Source of the DNA: Mycobacterium paragordonae
Lineage (GTDB): Bacteria > Actinomycetota > Actinomycetes > Mycobacteriales > Mycobacteriaceae
Direction of reading: 5' to 3'
Length of the DNA: 64,000 nt
Assembly: GCF_003614435.1 (NCBI RefSeq)
Contig: NZ_CP025546.1
Location: 3,658,001 to 3,722,000 of the forward strand
The notes under the pieces were generated by a model that saw only the letters and a list, made by a program, of their open reading frames with translations, was not told where the DNA came from and made no database searches. Both the position numbers and the translations under genes were made by a program. Positions 49,528 through 58,177 of the stretch are shown here, piece after piece (within the stretch, counting starts at the first letter, position 1; every line of letters starts with the position of its first letter).

Positions 49528-50181
49528 ATGACGACGGAGTCCGACAAGCCTTACCACCACGGACAACTTGGCCGGGCCGGCATCGACGGGGCTGTGGAGG
49601 AAGTCGAGTCGGTCGGAGTGGCCGCGGTGAGCATGCGTCGAATCGCACGACGGGCGGGCGTGTCACACGCCGCTCTGTCCTACAGGTTCGGCGACAAGGC
49701 CGGGATATTCACCGCTGTAGCGACCGAAGGATTTCGCCTCGCGGCGGCGGCTATTGGCTCAAAAGCGTCTGGGCCCAACGGTTTTGTGCACGGCGGCCAG
49801 GCCTACATCGCATTCGCGCTGACCCATCGAGGGTATTTCGAGGTGATGTTCCGGCCGAACCTCTATCGCGGCGATGATGCTCAACTCGCGGAGGCGAGAG
49901 CTGCCGCCTTTGGAGTCCTCTACGGAAGCGCCAGAGCCAGTCTTGAGGCGCATCGCGGAGGTCCCGTCTCAGACGACGAAGTGCGGGGGTTGGTACTGGC
50001 GGGCTGGTCGACCTCGCACGGATTTGCAACCCTGGCTCTGACAGCTAATCTCTCGGAGCAGTTGGAGGCCGGGGCAGATGCGCTTGCCGCGCTTATAGTG
50101 CGCGGTACCGTCACGATGGGAGAACTGGCGCAGAGCGCTGAATCTCAACTGGACCCGGGCGAAAAGAACAGTGCCGGTTGA
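49528..50181 (+). CDS. TetR family transcriptional regulator
   Basis: A 217-residue protein from ATG 49528. The N-terminal helix-turn-helix is SMRRIARRAGVSHAALSYRF, followed by GDKAGIFTAVATEGFRL. The C-terminal WHG-like region (AYIAFALTHRGYFEVMFRPN) is the ligand-binding part of a common TetR group. It should repress its own gene and the divergent membrane-protein gene through the operator at 49439-49471. The inducer is unknown. Confidence 0.92.
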   Translation: MTTESDKPYHHGQLGRAGIDGAVEEVESVGVAAVSMRRIARRAGVSHAALSYRFGDKAGIFTAVATEGFRLAAAAIGSKASGPNGFVHGGQAYIAFALTHRGYFEVMFRPNLYRGDDAQLAEARAAAFGVLYGSARASLEAHRGGPVSDDEVRGLVLAGWSTSHGFATLALTANLSEQLEAGADALAALIVRGTVTMGELAQSAESQLDPGEKNSAG

Positions 50182-50198
50182 TAATTGGGCCCAAATCG

Positions 50199-51446
50199 CT
50201 ACGAGGAACGCGGTAGCGCGCTACCTTTGCGCCAGTCGTCCCAGCTGAGCGTCCAGTCGCCGTTCTGCTCGATCTTCAGCGGCGGCCCACCGGTGTTGTG
50301 CACCTCGACAACGTCACCTGGCACCGAGAAGTCGTAATACCATTTGGCGTTCTCGCCGTTGAGGTTCAAGCAGCCGTGCGAGGTGTCCGTATTGCCTTGA
50401 GCCCATACCGTCGAATCGAGCTGGTGCAGGTAGATGCCGTCGATGCTGATTCTGGTGGCGTAATTGATCGTCTCGCGGTATCCGAGCCGCGAATTCTTCG
50501 GCAGCCCGAAGGTCGACGAATCCATCACCACCGGATTCCCCCTGTCGAGCACGGTGTAGACACCCGGGGGAGTCCAGAACGACAAGGTGCGCCCGCCGAC
50601 GGTCTCGGTGCCGCCCATGCCCATGGACGTGGGCATGGTCCGGACCAGTTTCCCGTTGTCGAATACGCTGACCAGCTTGGTCGCATCGTCGGCGATGGAC
50701 ACGTGCGCGTCGCCGATGCGAAACGACACCTTGCTGTCGTCCTGCCCGAACATGCCGCCGCCCAACGCAATACCGTAAATCTTGGCTTCTGCGGTCACCG
50801 CAGTGCCGGGCGAGTAGTAGTGCTCGGGCCGCCAGTGGGCGTTCTGAGAGTCGACCCAATACCAGGAACCTTGGACGGGGGGATTGGTGGTCACAACCAG
50901 CTGACGCTCGGCGGCTGCCCGATCGGAGATCTGCTCATCGAAGTGCGCGACGACGACTGTGCCGACCCCGTAGGTACCGCCTTCCCGCAAGGCAGCTTCT
51001 GACGTCATGGTGAACGACACCTTGGTCTGATTGGACGGCCGAACGGTGGAGAATTTCGAAACCTGTGAACTGTCAGCGCCGTTGGTCCCGCGACTGGTGA
51101 CGGTCAGGGTGTAGGTGTGTGCGTATCCCAGCGGACCCGTCGGTTTCCACACCGTGTTGTCCGGCGTCATGACGCCGTCGATCTGCTTGCCGCCGTCGTT
51201 GACCATGCGTACCTCGACCAGCGTTCCCGCGTCGGCCTTCACCTCCACCGGTGCCGTCGGTTGGATGTCACGCGCATTCGGGCTGGGCGTGATCGTCACC
51301 CGCGCGGGACCTGTCGTCGGCGCGTCGCCCAGTGAATGGCGCGCGGAGCACGCTGGGACCGCCGCGCCCAGCACCCCTAGCACGAACAGCACGGACAGTA
51401 GAAGGCGGCGCCGCCTGCCATGAAACATGTTGGCTTTCATCGCCAA
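50199..51446 (-). CDS. L,D-transpeptidase lipoprotein (LdtMt family)
   Basis: A 415-residue protein. A signal peptide ends at a lipobox (AAVPAC). Two Ig-like domains (about 45-260) precede a YkuD catalytic domain with HQLDSTVWAQGNTDTSHGC, which holds the catalytic Cys and His in the HGC motif. LNLNGENAKWYYDF completes the motif. These enzymes make 3-3 crosslinks in peptidoglycan in the periplasm. C-terminal WTLSWDDWRKGSAL is the usual end of this group. In-frame ATG alternatives at 51440 and 51428 would shorten the N-terminus slightly. Confidence 0.94.
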   Translation of the reverse strand: MAMKANMFHGRRRRLLLSVLFVLGVLGAAVPACSARHSLGDAPTTGPARVTITPSPNARDIQPTAPVEVKADAGTLVEVRMVNDGGKQIDGVMTPDNTVWKPTGPLGYAHTYTLTVTSRGTNGADSSQVSKFSTVRPSNQTKVSFTMTSEAALREGGTYGVGTVVVAHFDEQISDRAAAERQLVVTTNPPVQGSWYWVDSQNAHWRPEHYYSPGTAVTAEAKIYGIALGGGMFGQDDSKVSFRIGDAHVSIADDATKLVSVFDNGKLVRTMPTSMGMGGTETVGGRTLSFWTPPGVYTVLDRGNPVVMDSSTFGLPKNSRLGYRETINYATRISIDGIYLHQLDSTVWAQGNTDTSHGCLNLNGENAKWYYDFSVPGDVVEVHNTGGPPLKIEQNGDWTLSWDDWRKGSALPRSS

Positions 51447-51516
51447 ATGAGGTAGCCAACGGGCGTGAGCTTCAAACCGTTGGATTGCTCACCTGAACGC
51501 GGGTGATGATGAACTT

Positions 51517-52341
51517 ATGGCCGACGACGAACTAGACGCCTTGTACCGGGTTCCTCCGAATCAGTTCACCACCGAACGGGCGAAATTATCCGCAGCGGCC
51601 AAAAAGCGAGGAGATACCGATGCGGCCCAACGGATCTCAGCAGCCCGCAAACCCACCACAGCGGCGTGGATTGTCAACCGATCGGTGATCGAGCACCGGG
51701 AGACGAAGACCCGCTTGGCCGAGCTGGGTGACAAGCTGCGCACCGCGCACGCCGCGATGGACGCCGTGCAGATTCGAGAGTTGTCTGCCCGCCAACACCA
51801 TCTGATCAACGAACTCGCCCAAGCCGCATTCGATGCGGCCGAGGTGAAGAATCCGTCATCGACGGTGCGCGACGATATCGCCAGCACGCTGCAAGCCGCC
51901 ATCGCCGACCCTGAAGTCCGAGCACGCCTTGGTCACCTGACCAAGGCCGAACGTTGGTCAGGCTTCGGTGACTTCGGCGACAGTGCGGCGGTGTCAGCTA
52001 CCACCGGACCCAAGCGGACGGCGGCGCCGGCCAAACCATCCCGGTCGTCCAACGCACCGCAGCGCGACCAGGAAGCCGACGCCGCCCGGCGGGAGCGCGA
52101 AAGGCTGGCGTCAGCGGTGACCGCAGCCGAGCAGGCAGCGACGAAGGCCGACGGCCTGCTTTCCGACCGGCGAGCCGAGCGCGACGCCGCCCGGACGCGG
52201 CGTGACGACGCAGCCGCCGACCTGAGCAAGGCAGAGCGTGCGTTGACCAACGCTGAGAGAAAGTACGAAGAGGCGCGCCGGATTGGCCGCGATGCTGCGC
52301 AGGCGCTGAAGGAGGCCAGGGCACGGCTGAAGCGGTCGTAG
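51517..52341 (+). CDS. Conserved hypothetical protein with coiled coil
   Basis: A 274-residue soluble protein. It opens MADDELDALYRVPPNQFTTE and has the actinobacterial conserved block ISAARKPTTAAWIVNRSVIE. The second half (about 170-270) is a charged coiled coil. I know similar genes in actinobacteria but no function. Confidence 0.78.
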   Translation: MADDELDALYRVPPNQFTTERAKLSAAAKKRGDTDAAQRISAARKPTTAAWIVNRSVIEHRETKTRLAELGDKLRTAHAAMDAVQIRELSARQHHLINELAQAAFDAAEVKNPSSTVRDDIASTLQAAIADPEVRARLGHLTKAERWSGFGDFGDSAAVSATTGPKRTAAPAKPSRSSNAPQRDQEADAARRERERLASAVTAAEQAATKADGLLSDRRAERDAARTRRDDAAADLSKAERALTNAERKYEEARRIGRDAAQALKEARARLKRS

Positions 52342-52486
52342 CATTTCAGTGCTGCATTGAACTTAGATCCCGTGCTGCACGTGTCCTGTTTGCGGCTGCG
52401 CCGCCTGAAACCGCGAACAGTTCCCGGGCGGCCTCCACTAACCTGAGGCGGTCGCAGCGGGTTCATCGACAGTAGGGGAGAAGCCA

Positions 52487-53317
52487 TTGTCTGAGGTGAA
52501 CGCGTTTGTCAATGTTGTGCCCGATGTGGTCACGGCCGCGGCCCAGGACGTCGCGGGCGTCGGCGCTGCGCTTGACCAGGCGTACACAGCGCTGACGCCG
52601 GCGACCACATCGGTGGCGACCGCGGCCGCGGACGAAGTATCTGTCGCAATCGCCGAGTTCTTCTCCGGCCACGGACATGCCTTCGCAGCGCTCGGCGCGC
52701 AGGCTGCCTCGTTCCAGGACCTGTTCGTGCAGGCGCTCAACAACGCCGGCCAGCGGTACGCGGCCGCCGAGACCGCGATCGTCAGACAGCTGCAGGCGGC
52801 CACCGCCGCGCTGCATCTCCCGCCGATCTTCGGGCCGCGACCGGTGCCCTCCCCGGTGCCCGTCGATCCCGCCCAGTTCGCCGGCACCTACTACGAGCAA
52901 GGCAGCGTCAAGCAGTTCTTCTCGCTCGGCCTGGTGAACACCAAGGCGACGTACAGCCTCAATCCGGACGGCACGATCCGCGTCCAGAATTCGGGTAACT
53001 ACTTCTTCAACAACGGCCTGCTGTCGTCGATCACCGGGTCGGCGGTGCCGCTCAACGCGACCAACACCGCGCTGGACGTCAGCTTCCTGCCGTTCAAACT
53101 GCCGTTCAGCCTCAGCGGCCCGACTGGCAACTACATCATCGTCGCGCGCGCGCCCGACTACAGCTGGGTCCTGGTCAGCGATCCCACAGGCTTCAGCGGC
53201 TACGTCCTGACGCGTGACCAGTTCATTGCGCCTCAGCAGTATCAGCAACTCGCGGGACAGCTTGTTTCCCTGGGCGTTTGGGGGCCGATCACGCCGACCC
53301 CCCAGTACGCTTCCTGA
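52487..53317 (+). CDS. PE family protein with C-terminal lipocalin domain
   Basis: A 276-residue protein from TTG 52487 (GGGGAG upstream, 7 bases away). Residues 1-100 are a PE domain; YAAAE at 91-95 is the YxxxD/E secretion motif. A Pro-rich linker (112-128) follows. Residues 130-245 look like a Blc-type lipocalin: GTYYEQGSVKQFFS (in place of GxW), GLVNTKATYSLNPDGTIRVQ, NYIIVARAPDYSWVLVSDP, and YVLTRDQF. Blc lipocalins bind lipids. Fused to a PE domain, this could be an exported lipid-binding protein. The N-terminal sequence MSEVNAFVNVVPDVVTAAAQ differs from the usual PE opening MSFV. No PPE gene is adjacent. Confidence 0.8.
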   Translation: MSEVNAFVNVVPDVVTAAAQDVAGVGAALDQAYTALTPATTSVATAAADEVSVAIAEFFSGHGHAFAALGAQAASFQDLFVQALNNAGQRYAAAETAIVRQLQAATAALHLPPIFGPRPVPSPVPVDPAQFAGTYYEQGSVKQFFSLGLVNTKATYSLNPDGTIRVQNSGNYFFNNGLLSSITGSAVPLNATNTALDVSFLPFKLPFSLSGPTGNYIIVARAPDYSWVLVSDPTGFSGYVLTRDQFIAPQQYQQLAGQLVSLGVWGPITPTPQYAS

Positions 53318-53413
53318 CCCGTCCCGGCTAGCGGGAGGCGCCGGCTGCCTGAGCCGCCAAACGGTCCGTAACGAAAGATTCAGTTGCGTCTCACCGGTGA
53401 TACAGTGAGCAAC

Positions 53414-53650
53414 ATGAATACCGTCACTGTGCGCGATTTGCGCAATAACGGGGGGGAAGTACTCCGCCGCGTTGAGCACGGCGAGCGGATCGTGGTGACA
53501 CGGGATGGTGCGCCGGTGGCCGAGTTGCGTCCCTTGCCCCGTTCCAGCGCCAGCCCGACCGAACTGATTCGTCGCCGGAAGAATCTTCCGCGAGTGAACC
53601 CGGATTACCTACGTCGCGACATCGACAACCTGATTGATCCGTCCCTATGA
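53414..53650 (+). CDS. vapB: Type II antitoxin, VapB/Phd family
   Basis: A 78-residue protein from ATG 53414. NTVTVRDLRNNGGEVLRRVE and GERIVVTRDGAPVAELRPL are a Phd/YefM-type N-terminal DNA-binding fold. The C-terminal tail (SPTELIRRRKNLPRVNPDYL) should neutralise the toxin. Its stop overlaps the toxin start by ATGA, typical of toxin-antitoxin pairs, so the two are co-translated. Confidence 0.9.
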   Translation: MNTVTVRDLRNNGGEVLRRVEHGERIVVTRDGAPVAELRPLPRSSASPTELIRRRKNLPRVNPDYLRRDIDNLIDPSL

Positions 53651-54069
53651 CCGAGGCCCCACGAAAAGGGATGTTGGACACCTCCACGGTGATACTCCTC
53701 GGTGAGATAACCGATTCGACCGAACTGCCTGACGAATCGGTCATTAGCGCGATAACTCTGGCGGAGCTCTCGTTGGGTCCCCATGTCGCGCACGATGATG
53801 CCGAGCGCAGCGCGCGTCAACAGCACCTGCAGCAGGCTGAATCAGACTTTGACGTAGTGCCGTTCGACAGCGATTGCGCGCGGGCTTTTGGTGGCGTTGC
53901 CGCGACGCTGCGGGCATCGGGACGCAAGCCGGCGGCGCGCGCATACGATGCGCTCATCGCCGCCAGCGCAATCGCACATGCTGTTCCGCTCTACACTTGC
54001 AACCCCGGCGACTACGCCGGTATCGCACGGCTGGACCTTCGGCCGGTCACCCACCCACACCGTCGATAG
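53647..54069 (+). CDS. vapC: PIN-domain toxin VapC
   Basis: A 140-residue PIN ribonuclease. Four acidic residues of the metal site are in place: Asp11 (GMLDTSTV), Glu40 (ITLAELSLG), Asp101 (ARAYDALIAASA) and Asp122 (TCNPGDYAG). It should cleave RNA when freed from the antitoxin at 53414-53650. It overlaps that gene by 4 bases. Confidence 0.92.
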   Translation: MTEAPRKGMLDTSTVILLGEITDSTELPDESVISAITLAELSLGPHVAHDDAERSARQQHLQQAESDFDVVPFDSDCARAFGGVAATLRASGRKPAARAYDALIAASAIAHAVPLYTCNPGDYAGIARLDLRPVTHPHRR

Positions 54070-54185
54070 GAGCCCCGACGCGAGGGGGTGCGGAGGTCGC
54101 CGACATTGGCCTAGAGAAGAGCAGGGCGCTTTGGACGCCGTAGGCAAAAGCATCACCCTCGCGCTTGTAGCATTCCGCTGGAATT

Positions 54186-54202
54186 TGTAGCACCCTGCTA
54201 CA
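54186..54202. promoter_or_regulatory. Inverted repeat upstream of the ParD-like remnant
   Basis: TGTAGCA-CCC-TGCTACA, perfect 7-base arms, with the right arm touching the AGGAGG ribosome binding site of the ParD-like frame. A further TTGTAGCA half site is just upstream at about 54166. This looks like an autoregulatory operator of a toxin-antitoxin gene. Confidence 0.55.
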
Positions 54203-54214
54203 GGAGGTACGGCC

Positions 54215-54550
54215 ATGACGAACGTCTCCGACCGCGTCACCAGGATCGCGGCCGACCTGGTAGACAGCGCCGCTGCCGAAGGGGCGCGCCAGAGCCGATC
54301 AGCCAAACAGCAACTCGATCGAGATAGCCGACACCGCAAGGATTTACGTCATCGGTGCACTGGCGTGGCCGTCCTGGGCGTCGGAGGAACTGACCCGACG
54401 CTGGCCCCGCTAAGAGGCCCGGCAGGAATCCGCAGTCCGCTAATTCAGACGCGGATGAACTTCTGTTCGCCCATGCCGAACATCCCATCGACCGAAAGGT
54501 CGACGTCGTCGGTGTGGATCCGACCTTCGTACCAGCCGAAGGGGGCGTAA
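54215..54550 (+). pseudogene. ParD-like antitoxin, degenerate
   Basis: The frame begins MTNVSDRVTRIAADLVDSAA, then EGARQSRSAKQQLD, the start of a ParD-like antitoxin that would normally continue as a second helix (usually HWARVGR). After residue about 36 the sequence turns into RDSRHRKDLRHRCTGV, which has no antitoxin character, so a frameshift or rearrangement is likely. Its ribosome binding site (CAGGAGG) and upstream operator-like repeat remain. No partner toxin is seen. It may be a remnant of a former toxin-antitoxin pair next to vapBC. Confidence 0.6.
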
Positions 54551-55563
54551 TACTCGGCCAGCGATCGGCGCGGGCCGACGTGCATCTCGGAACGGACAGT
54601 CGGCGTGAATCGCACCTCGACCTGGCCCGAGCCGTCGGCGTCGCGCACGATCCAACAACGCCAGGGCCCGTCGGGGCGTTCCACGTGGACGGCGGGCAGG
54701 CGGTGGACCTGGTCGCCGAACCAGACGGCGTTCTCGTTGTAGCGCTGCGGGTCGCGCACCTGATTGTCGGTCAGGTTGAAGCCCTCGACCCTGCCCTCAG
54801 GGCTGCGGCGCACCGCGGTCACCCAGTCGTACCGCATGGGCGAGGGGTAGTCCCCGTGGTGGTCGTCAAGGATCATGAACGAACGGTCGGGGTCGAACAC
54901 GGTGAGCTCGGCCCCGGCGCGGAGCGTGCCGGCGAACGGCATCATCGTCTTGTGCGAGTACAGCGCCCGATCGTCGGCGAAGGGGTGGCAGATCACCAGG
55001 TGTCCGGCCTCTCCGGGTCCGCAGCGCCCGGCGCCGTGCAACTCCAGCGGCGGTAGCGCGCCACGCCCAGGGTGGCTGGCGTCCACCGCGACCAGGCCCG
55101 AGTGCATCTCGTTGGTCAGCTGCAGCGAGAAGCGTCCAATATGACCGTGGGACCGGGTGTGGTCCAGGCCGCGAGCGACGTGCACCATCGAGGTCGGCAC
55201 CTTCTGCTCCCACCGACGGATCGTCGCCGCCTGCTTGTCGACGACCAGAACTTGCAGCAGCGAGATCGACTTGGTGTCGTAGACGGCGCCAAGCACGAAC
55301 ACCGCGTCGTCACCAAGCTGGAACGCCTCCCACTCTTTGAGTCGGGCGTTGCGCGCGGCGCGCTGCAGGCGACCACGAATTCCGGTGGCGGTGACAACGT
55401 CGAGTGGGTTGATCTGCGCGATCGGGCCGTTGTAGGTGCCGAATTGGTAGCGACCGTCGGAAACCAACTGTGCGGGTGGCGGCTCGTGCGTGCGCAACAG
55501 GCTGGGCGGACCGGTCGGCGAGGTCTCGGTGTCCACCGCCGGAGCGTACCGGAGAGGCAGCAC
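54445..55563 (-). CDS. DUF2804 family protein
   Basis: A 372-residue soluble protein. It has the DUF2804 features: long beta-rich sequence with DGRYQFGTYNGPIAQINPLD, SHKTMMPFAGTL, FMILDDHHGDYPSPMRYDW and FGMGEQKFIRV. The family occurs in actinobacteria; its function is unknown and it may bind or modify lipids or sugars. The start is GTG 55563 and GTG 55536 is an alternative. It converges on the ParD-like remnant, overlapping it. Confidence 0.85.
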   Translation of the reverse strand: MLPLRYAPAVDTETSPTGPPSLLRTHEPPPAQLVSDGRYQFGTYNGPIAQINPLDVVTATGIRGRLQRAARNARLKEWEAFQLGDDAVFVLGAVYDTKSISLLQVLVVDKQAATIRRWEQKVPTSMVHVARGLDHTRSHGHIGRFSLQLTNEMHSGLVAVDASHPGRGALPPLELHGAGRCGPGEAGHLVICHPFADDRALYSHKTMMPFAGTLRAGAELTVFDPDRSFMILDDHHGDYPSPMRYDWVTAVRRSPEGRVEGFNLTDNQVRDPQRYNENAVWFGDQVHRLPAVHVERPDGPWRCWIVRDADGSGQVEVRFTPTVRSEMHVGPRRSLAEYYAPFGWYEGRIHTDDVDLSVDGMFGMGEQKFIRV

Positions 55564-55905
55564 CTAGGGTTCCGCAATATTTCTCCGACACGATCCGTGA
55601 ACCCGTCAAGGAGCGGCGAGGGGAGCGGCCTACCTATCGGCCTTGACGACGCCGGCCCGGCTCCAATTCATGTCCGGGTGGCAATGAAGTTACGGACCTG
55701 AGACGTATTTTCGGCGTGGCGCGGCGGTAGTGGTGACGCTCGCTAAGCATGGTGCGCTCAGACCACCACTCTGTGCTGTGACCGTTAGGGATCGTTACCG
55801 CAATCGCGATTTCGCGCTCGTATCTTTGGACATACGAGAACGCCTAACCGGAGCGCTCGAACCACATTACGCCTGTCGGCGTCTGCAAGTCTTGGGGGCT
55901 GAGAA
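55564..55905. other. Intergenic region between DUF2804 and a small membrane protein
   Basis: No supported gene. It should hold the promoters of the DUF2804 gene and of the small membrane protein gene to its right. No operator or hairpin stands out. Confidence 0.4.
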
Positions 55906-56151
55906 ATGACCACCGCAATCGGCACGCACAACCCAATGAAGTCATACGCGATTGATGAGCATGACGATTTCATGTCGGCGGTTGCAAGCATCAACGCAAT
56001 TGACCGCCGGGGGGATGGCGCTCTCGTCGAATTGAAGCCGCGGTGGCGACTCACCGAAGAAGAGATTGTGCGCGCCGCGATCGCGGTAATTTTGATATCC
56101 CTCATGGTTCTGATGGGCCTGGCCGCGGGCGCGATCTTGACGATGGGTTAG
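55906..56151 (+). CDS. Small single-pass membrane protein
   Basis: An 81-residue protein from ATG 55906 with GGGGGCTGAG upstream. The first 50 residues are hydrophilic (MKSYAIDEHDDFMSAVASIN), then LTEEEIVRAAIAVILISLMV and onward forms one long transmembrane helix. The layout resembles small mycobacterial membrane proteins without named function. Confidence 0.65.
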   Translation: MTTAIGTHNPMKSYAIDEHDDFMSAVASINAIDRRGDGALVELKPRWRLTEEEIVRAAIAVILISLMVLMGLAAGAILTMG

Positions 56152-56291
56152 CAGCGCCTGATTTCGATCTCGTTGCGTAGTTCACCGACAACGCTGAAAG
56201 GTGCGCAGCGCGGGCCAGGTGTGCATCGCGTGGTGGAAGCGGTCCGTGGTGCGGTAGCTGGCCGATCTGGTATTTACCGCGTTGTGGCGGT

Positions 56292-56501
56292 TTACGCGAC
56301 ACTGCTGACGATCGCGATAACCAGCCCGCCCAGGGTCAACACCCCAACTACTACTGCGGCGGCGATCGCCCGGTTCCGTCGGTGCCGCCGAGCGTCGTAG
56401 ATCGCCATCGCGATGCCGGCCAAGATCAACCCAGCATAGGCCGCCAGCCCCACCGTCAACGCCGCCGTTGACGCGGCGCTAGCAAGGGTCACGCTGCGCA
56501 C
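56292..56501 (-). CDS. Small two-pass membrane protein
   Basis: A 69-residue protein from GTG 56501. Two hydrophobic helices (STAALTVGLAAYAGLILAG and AIAAAVVVGVLTLGGLVIAI) flank a basic loop (YDARRHRRNR). It resembles small inner-membrane proteins of mycobacteria. No function is known. Confidence 0.55.
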   Translation of the reverse strand: MRSVTLASAASTAALTVGLAAYAGLILAGIAMAIYDARRHRRNRAIAAAVVVGVLTLGGLVIAIVSSVA

Positions 56502-57006
56502 GACGTGAGCCTACGGCGCAAATGGAAGCATCGCTCCGATTATGGGCCGCCCGGATCCTGGCGACCGGAGGGCCGTCATTCACCCGGTGAAGCTAAGTAT
56601 TACTTGACATAATGTCGCTTATCGGCAAAACGGGGATCTGGGGTTATCGGCGAACCCTGCGCGCCAACCGGGATGACCAGGTCATTTGCCCGAATCCAAG
56701 CAACGGTTCCGCGGGTCTCATCCCTCGAACATCAAGACGCAATGACTGCCCCCGCCCAGGCGCTCGAGCACTCAGGGCCGTACGTGCGGCGGCCGCGCAC
56801 ACGAGCACCCGGATGGCCGGCCCACTCGGGCAACGGCCCGCAACTCCGGCTTACGCCTCGACGACACTAAAACGTCACTGTGACGAAATCTCAGGCCGCG
56901 CAGGGCGATTAGGTCTCTCGCTAATCGGAAGCTGCAGACGCTGCCGGACCACACCGCCGTCGCGGGGCCGACAACTTGTGCCTGATCGACAGTTTGCAAG
57001 TATCGA
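56502..57006. other. Sparse region holding the dif-like site
   Basis: About 500 bases with no supported gene. The short frames here have no known domain and no good ribosome binding site. The dif-like Xer site at 56602-56629 sits inside it. Confidence 0.5.
56602..56629 (+). other. dif: dif-like XerC/XerD recombination site
   Basis: ACTTGACATAA (56602-56612, XerD-type arm), TGTCGC (centre) and TTATCGGCAAA (56619-56629, XerC-type arm) make an 11-6-11 layout with the CATAA and TTAT inner ends of bacterial dif. It matches the actinobacterial dif consensus that I recall almost fully (the reverse complement reads TTTGCCGATAA then CATTATGT-like centre). dif resolves chromosome dimers at the terminus. 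A second XerC-like half site, TTATCGGCGAA, lies at 56644-56654. Confidence 0.75.
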
Positions 57007-57360
57007 ATGATGGACCTCGAATTTGGCCCGCTCGGCAGCACGCCGCGTGAAGCGGACGCGTTCGTCCGCACGGAGATAGAGCGCTCGCTCCCGCCGGGAT
57101 GGTGCGTGACTGGCCTCGATCAAGAATCCCCGCTTAGCGGCACTATTCGCCCGGACGATGGAGATTTGGACGGGGGCTATGGCGTCAAAATTGCACAAAG
57201 CCTTGATCTGCTGGCATTCACCTGGGGCAACGGTCATCCCGGCCCAGCGAGAATGGAGCATGCCATGAGCACTGCAATCATCTTGGAAATACCATTCTTG
57301 AAGACTGCGATACCCCACTGCGTCCGTCGACTGATCAATGAATTCCCGCAGAACAACTAG
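57007..57360 (+). CDS. Hypothetical protein next to the dif-like site
   Basis: A 117-residue frame opening MMDLEFGPLGSTPREADAFV, then EIERSLPPGWCVTG. I recognise no domain. The base composition here is somewhat lower in GC than in the neighbouring genes. It has no strong ribosome binding site. It could be a foreign or decaying gene. Confidence 0.4.
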   Translation: MMDLEFGPLGSTPREADAFVRTEIERSLPPGWCVTGLDQESPLSGTIRPDDGDLDGGYGVKIAQSLDLLAFTWGNGHPGPARMEHAMSTAIILEIPFLKTAIPHCVRRLINEFPQNN

Positions 57361-57512
57361 GGACTCACTTAATGGTTCACGCTGCCAAATTATGATGACC
57401 CCCATTACTCGAAATAAAGCCCGGTTGCACCAAATTTTAATGAAGAAGTAGCGGGTATTTTCATCGAGTACGAAAATCGCCTCAAATTAAGTGGAGAACG
57501 GACACACGACTT

Positions 57513-58088
57513 ATGTCGATGCCATCACCTGAAGATGTTTTTGCCGCGATGCTGGATGAATACGCGTTGAACAAGCTTGTGCACGCGTACTGCCGCGCCG
57601 TGGACCGCGGCGACCTGGAAACGCTGCGAAGTCTCTACCACGACGACGCGCAAGACGAACACGGCGCGTTCTCATCGGGTTCGGTGGCCGACTTCATTCA
57701 GACACTCGCGGACTCCCGCCGATTCATCCTGTCCATGCAGCATCACATCACCACGACAAACTTCGCGGTGAGCGGGAGCTACGCGGAGGGCGAGATCTAC
57801 AGCATCGCTACGCACACCTTCGCGACCGGCAAGGGAAAATCCGACTTGGTGATCGGTGGACGTTATCTCGACAAATACGAGAAGCGGTTCGGTGCTTGGA
57901 AAATCACCGAGCGCCAGATCGTCACCGACTGGGCTCAGGTGAACAACCCCTCCATCGTGGACTTCAGCCACCCGATGACGCGCGATACGCCCACGGGCAG
58001 CGCTGGTCCCGATGATCCATCCCACAAGTTCTTCCAGCTGATTGGAAGGGTCTGCTCCGACAGCAGCCGCCCTGCCCGCCCAGAATGA
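57513..58088 (+). CDS. SnoaL-like (NTF2-fold) protein
   Basis: A 191-residue protein. ALNKLVHAYCRAVDRGDLET and LRSLYHDDAQDEHGAF are the NTF2/SnoaL_4 opening, and QHHITTTNFAVSGSYAEGEI with GRYLDKYEKRFGAWKITERQ the barrel strands. It may be a dehydratase or isomerase such as in steroid or polyketide metabolism; the substrate is not known. No linked genes are evident. Confidence 0.85.
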   Translation: MSMPSPEDVFAAMLDEYALNKLVHAYCRAVDRGDLETLRSLYHDDAQDEHGAFSSGSVADFIQTLADSRRFILSMQHHITTTNFAVSGSYAEGEIYSIATHTFATGKGKSDLVIGGRYLDKYEKRFGAWKITERQIVTDWAQVNNPSIVDFSHPMTRDTPTGSAGPDDPSHKFFQLIGRVCSDSSRPARPE

Positions 58089-58177
58089 TCACACCGGCCC
58101 CTATCCAACACCCAGCCCTGACCCCGTAAAACGTCACAGTGACGGATTACACTGCACGACACGGACATTCGTATTAA

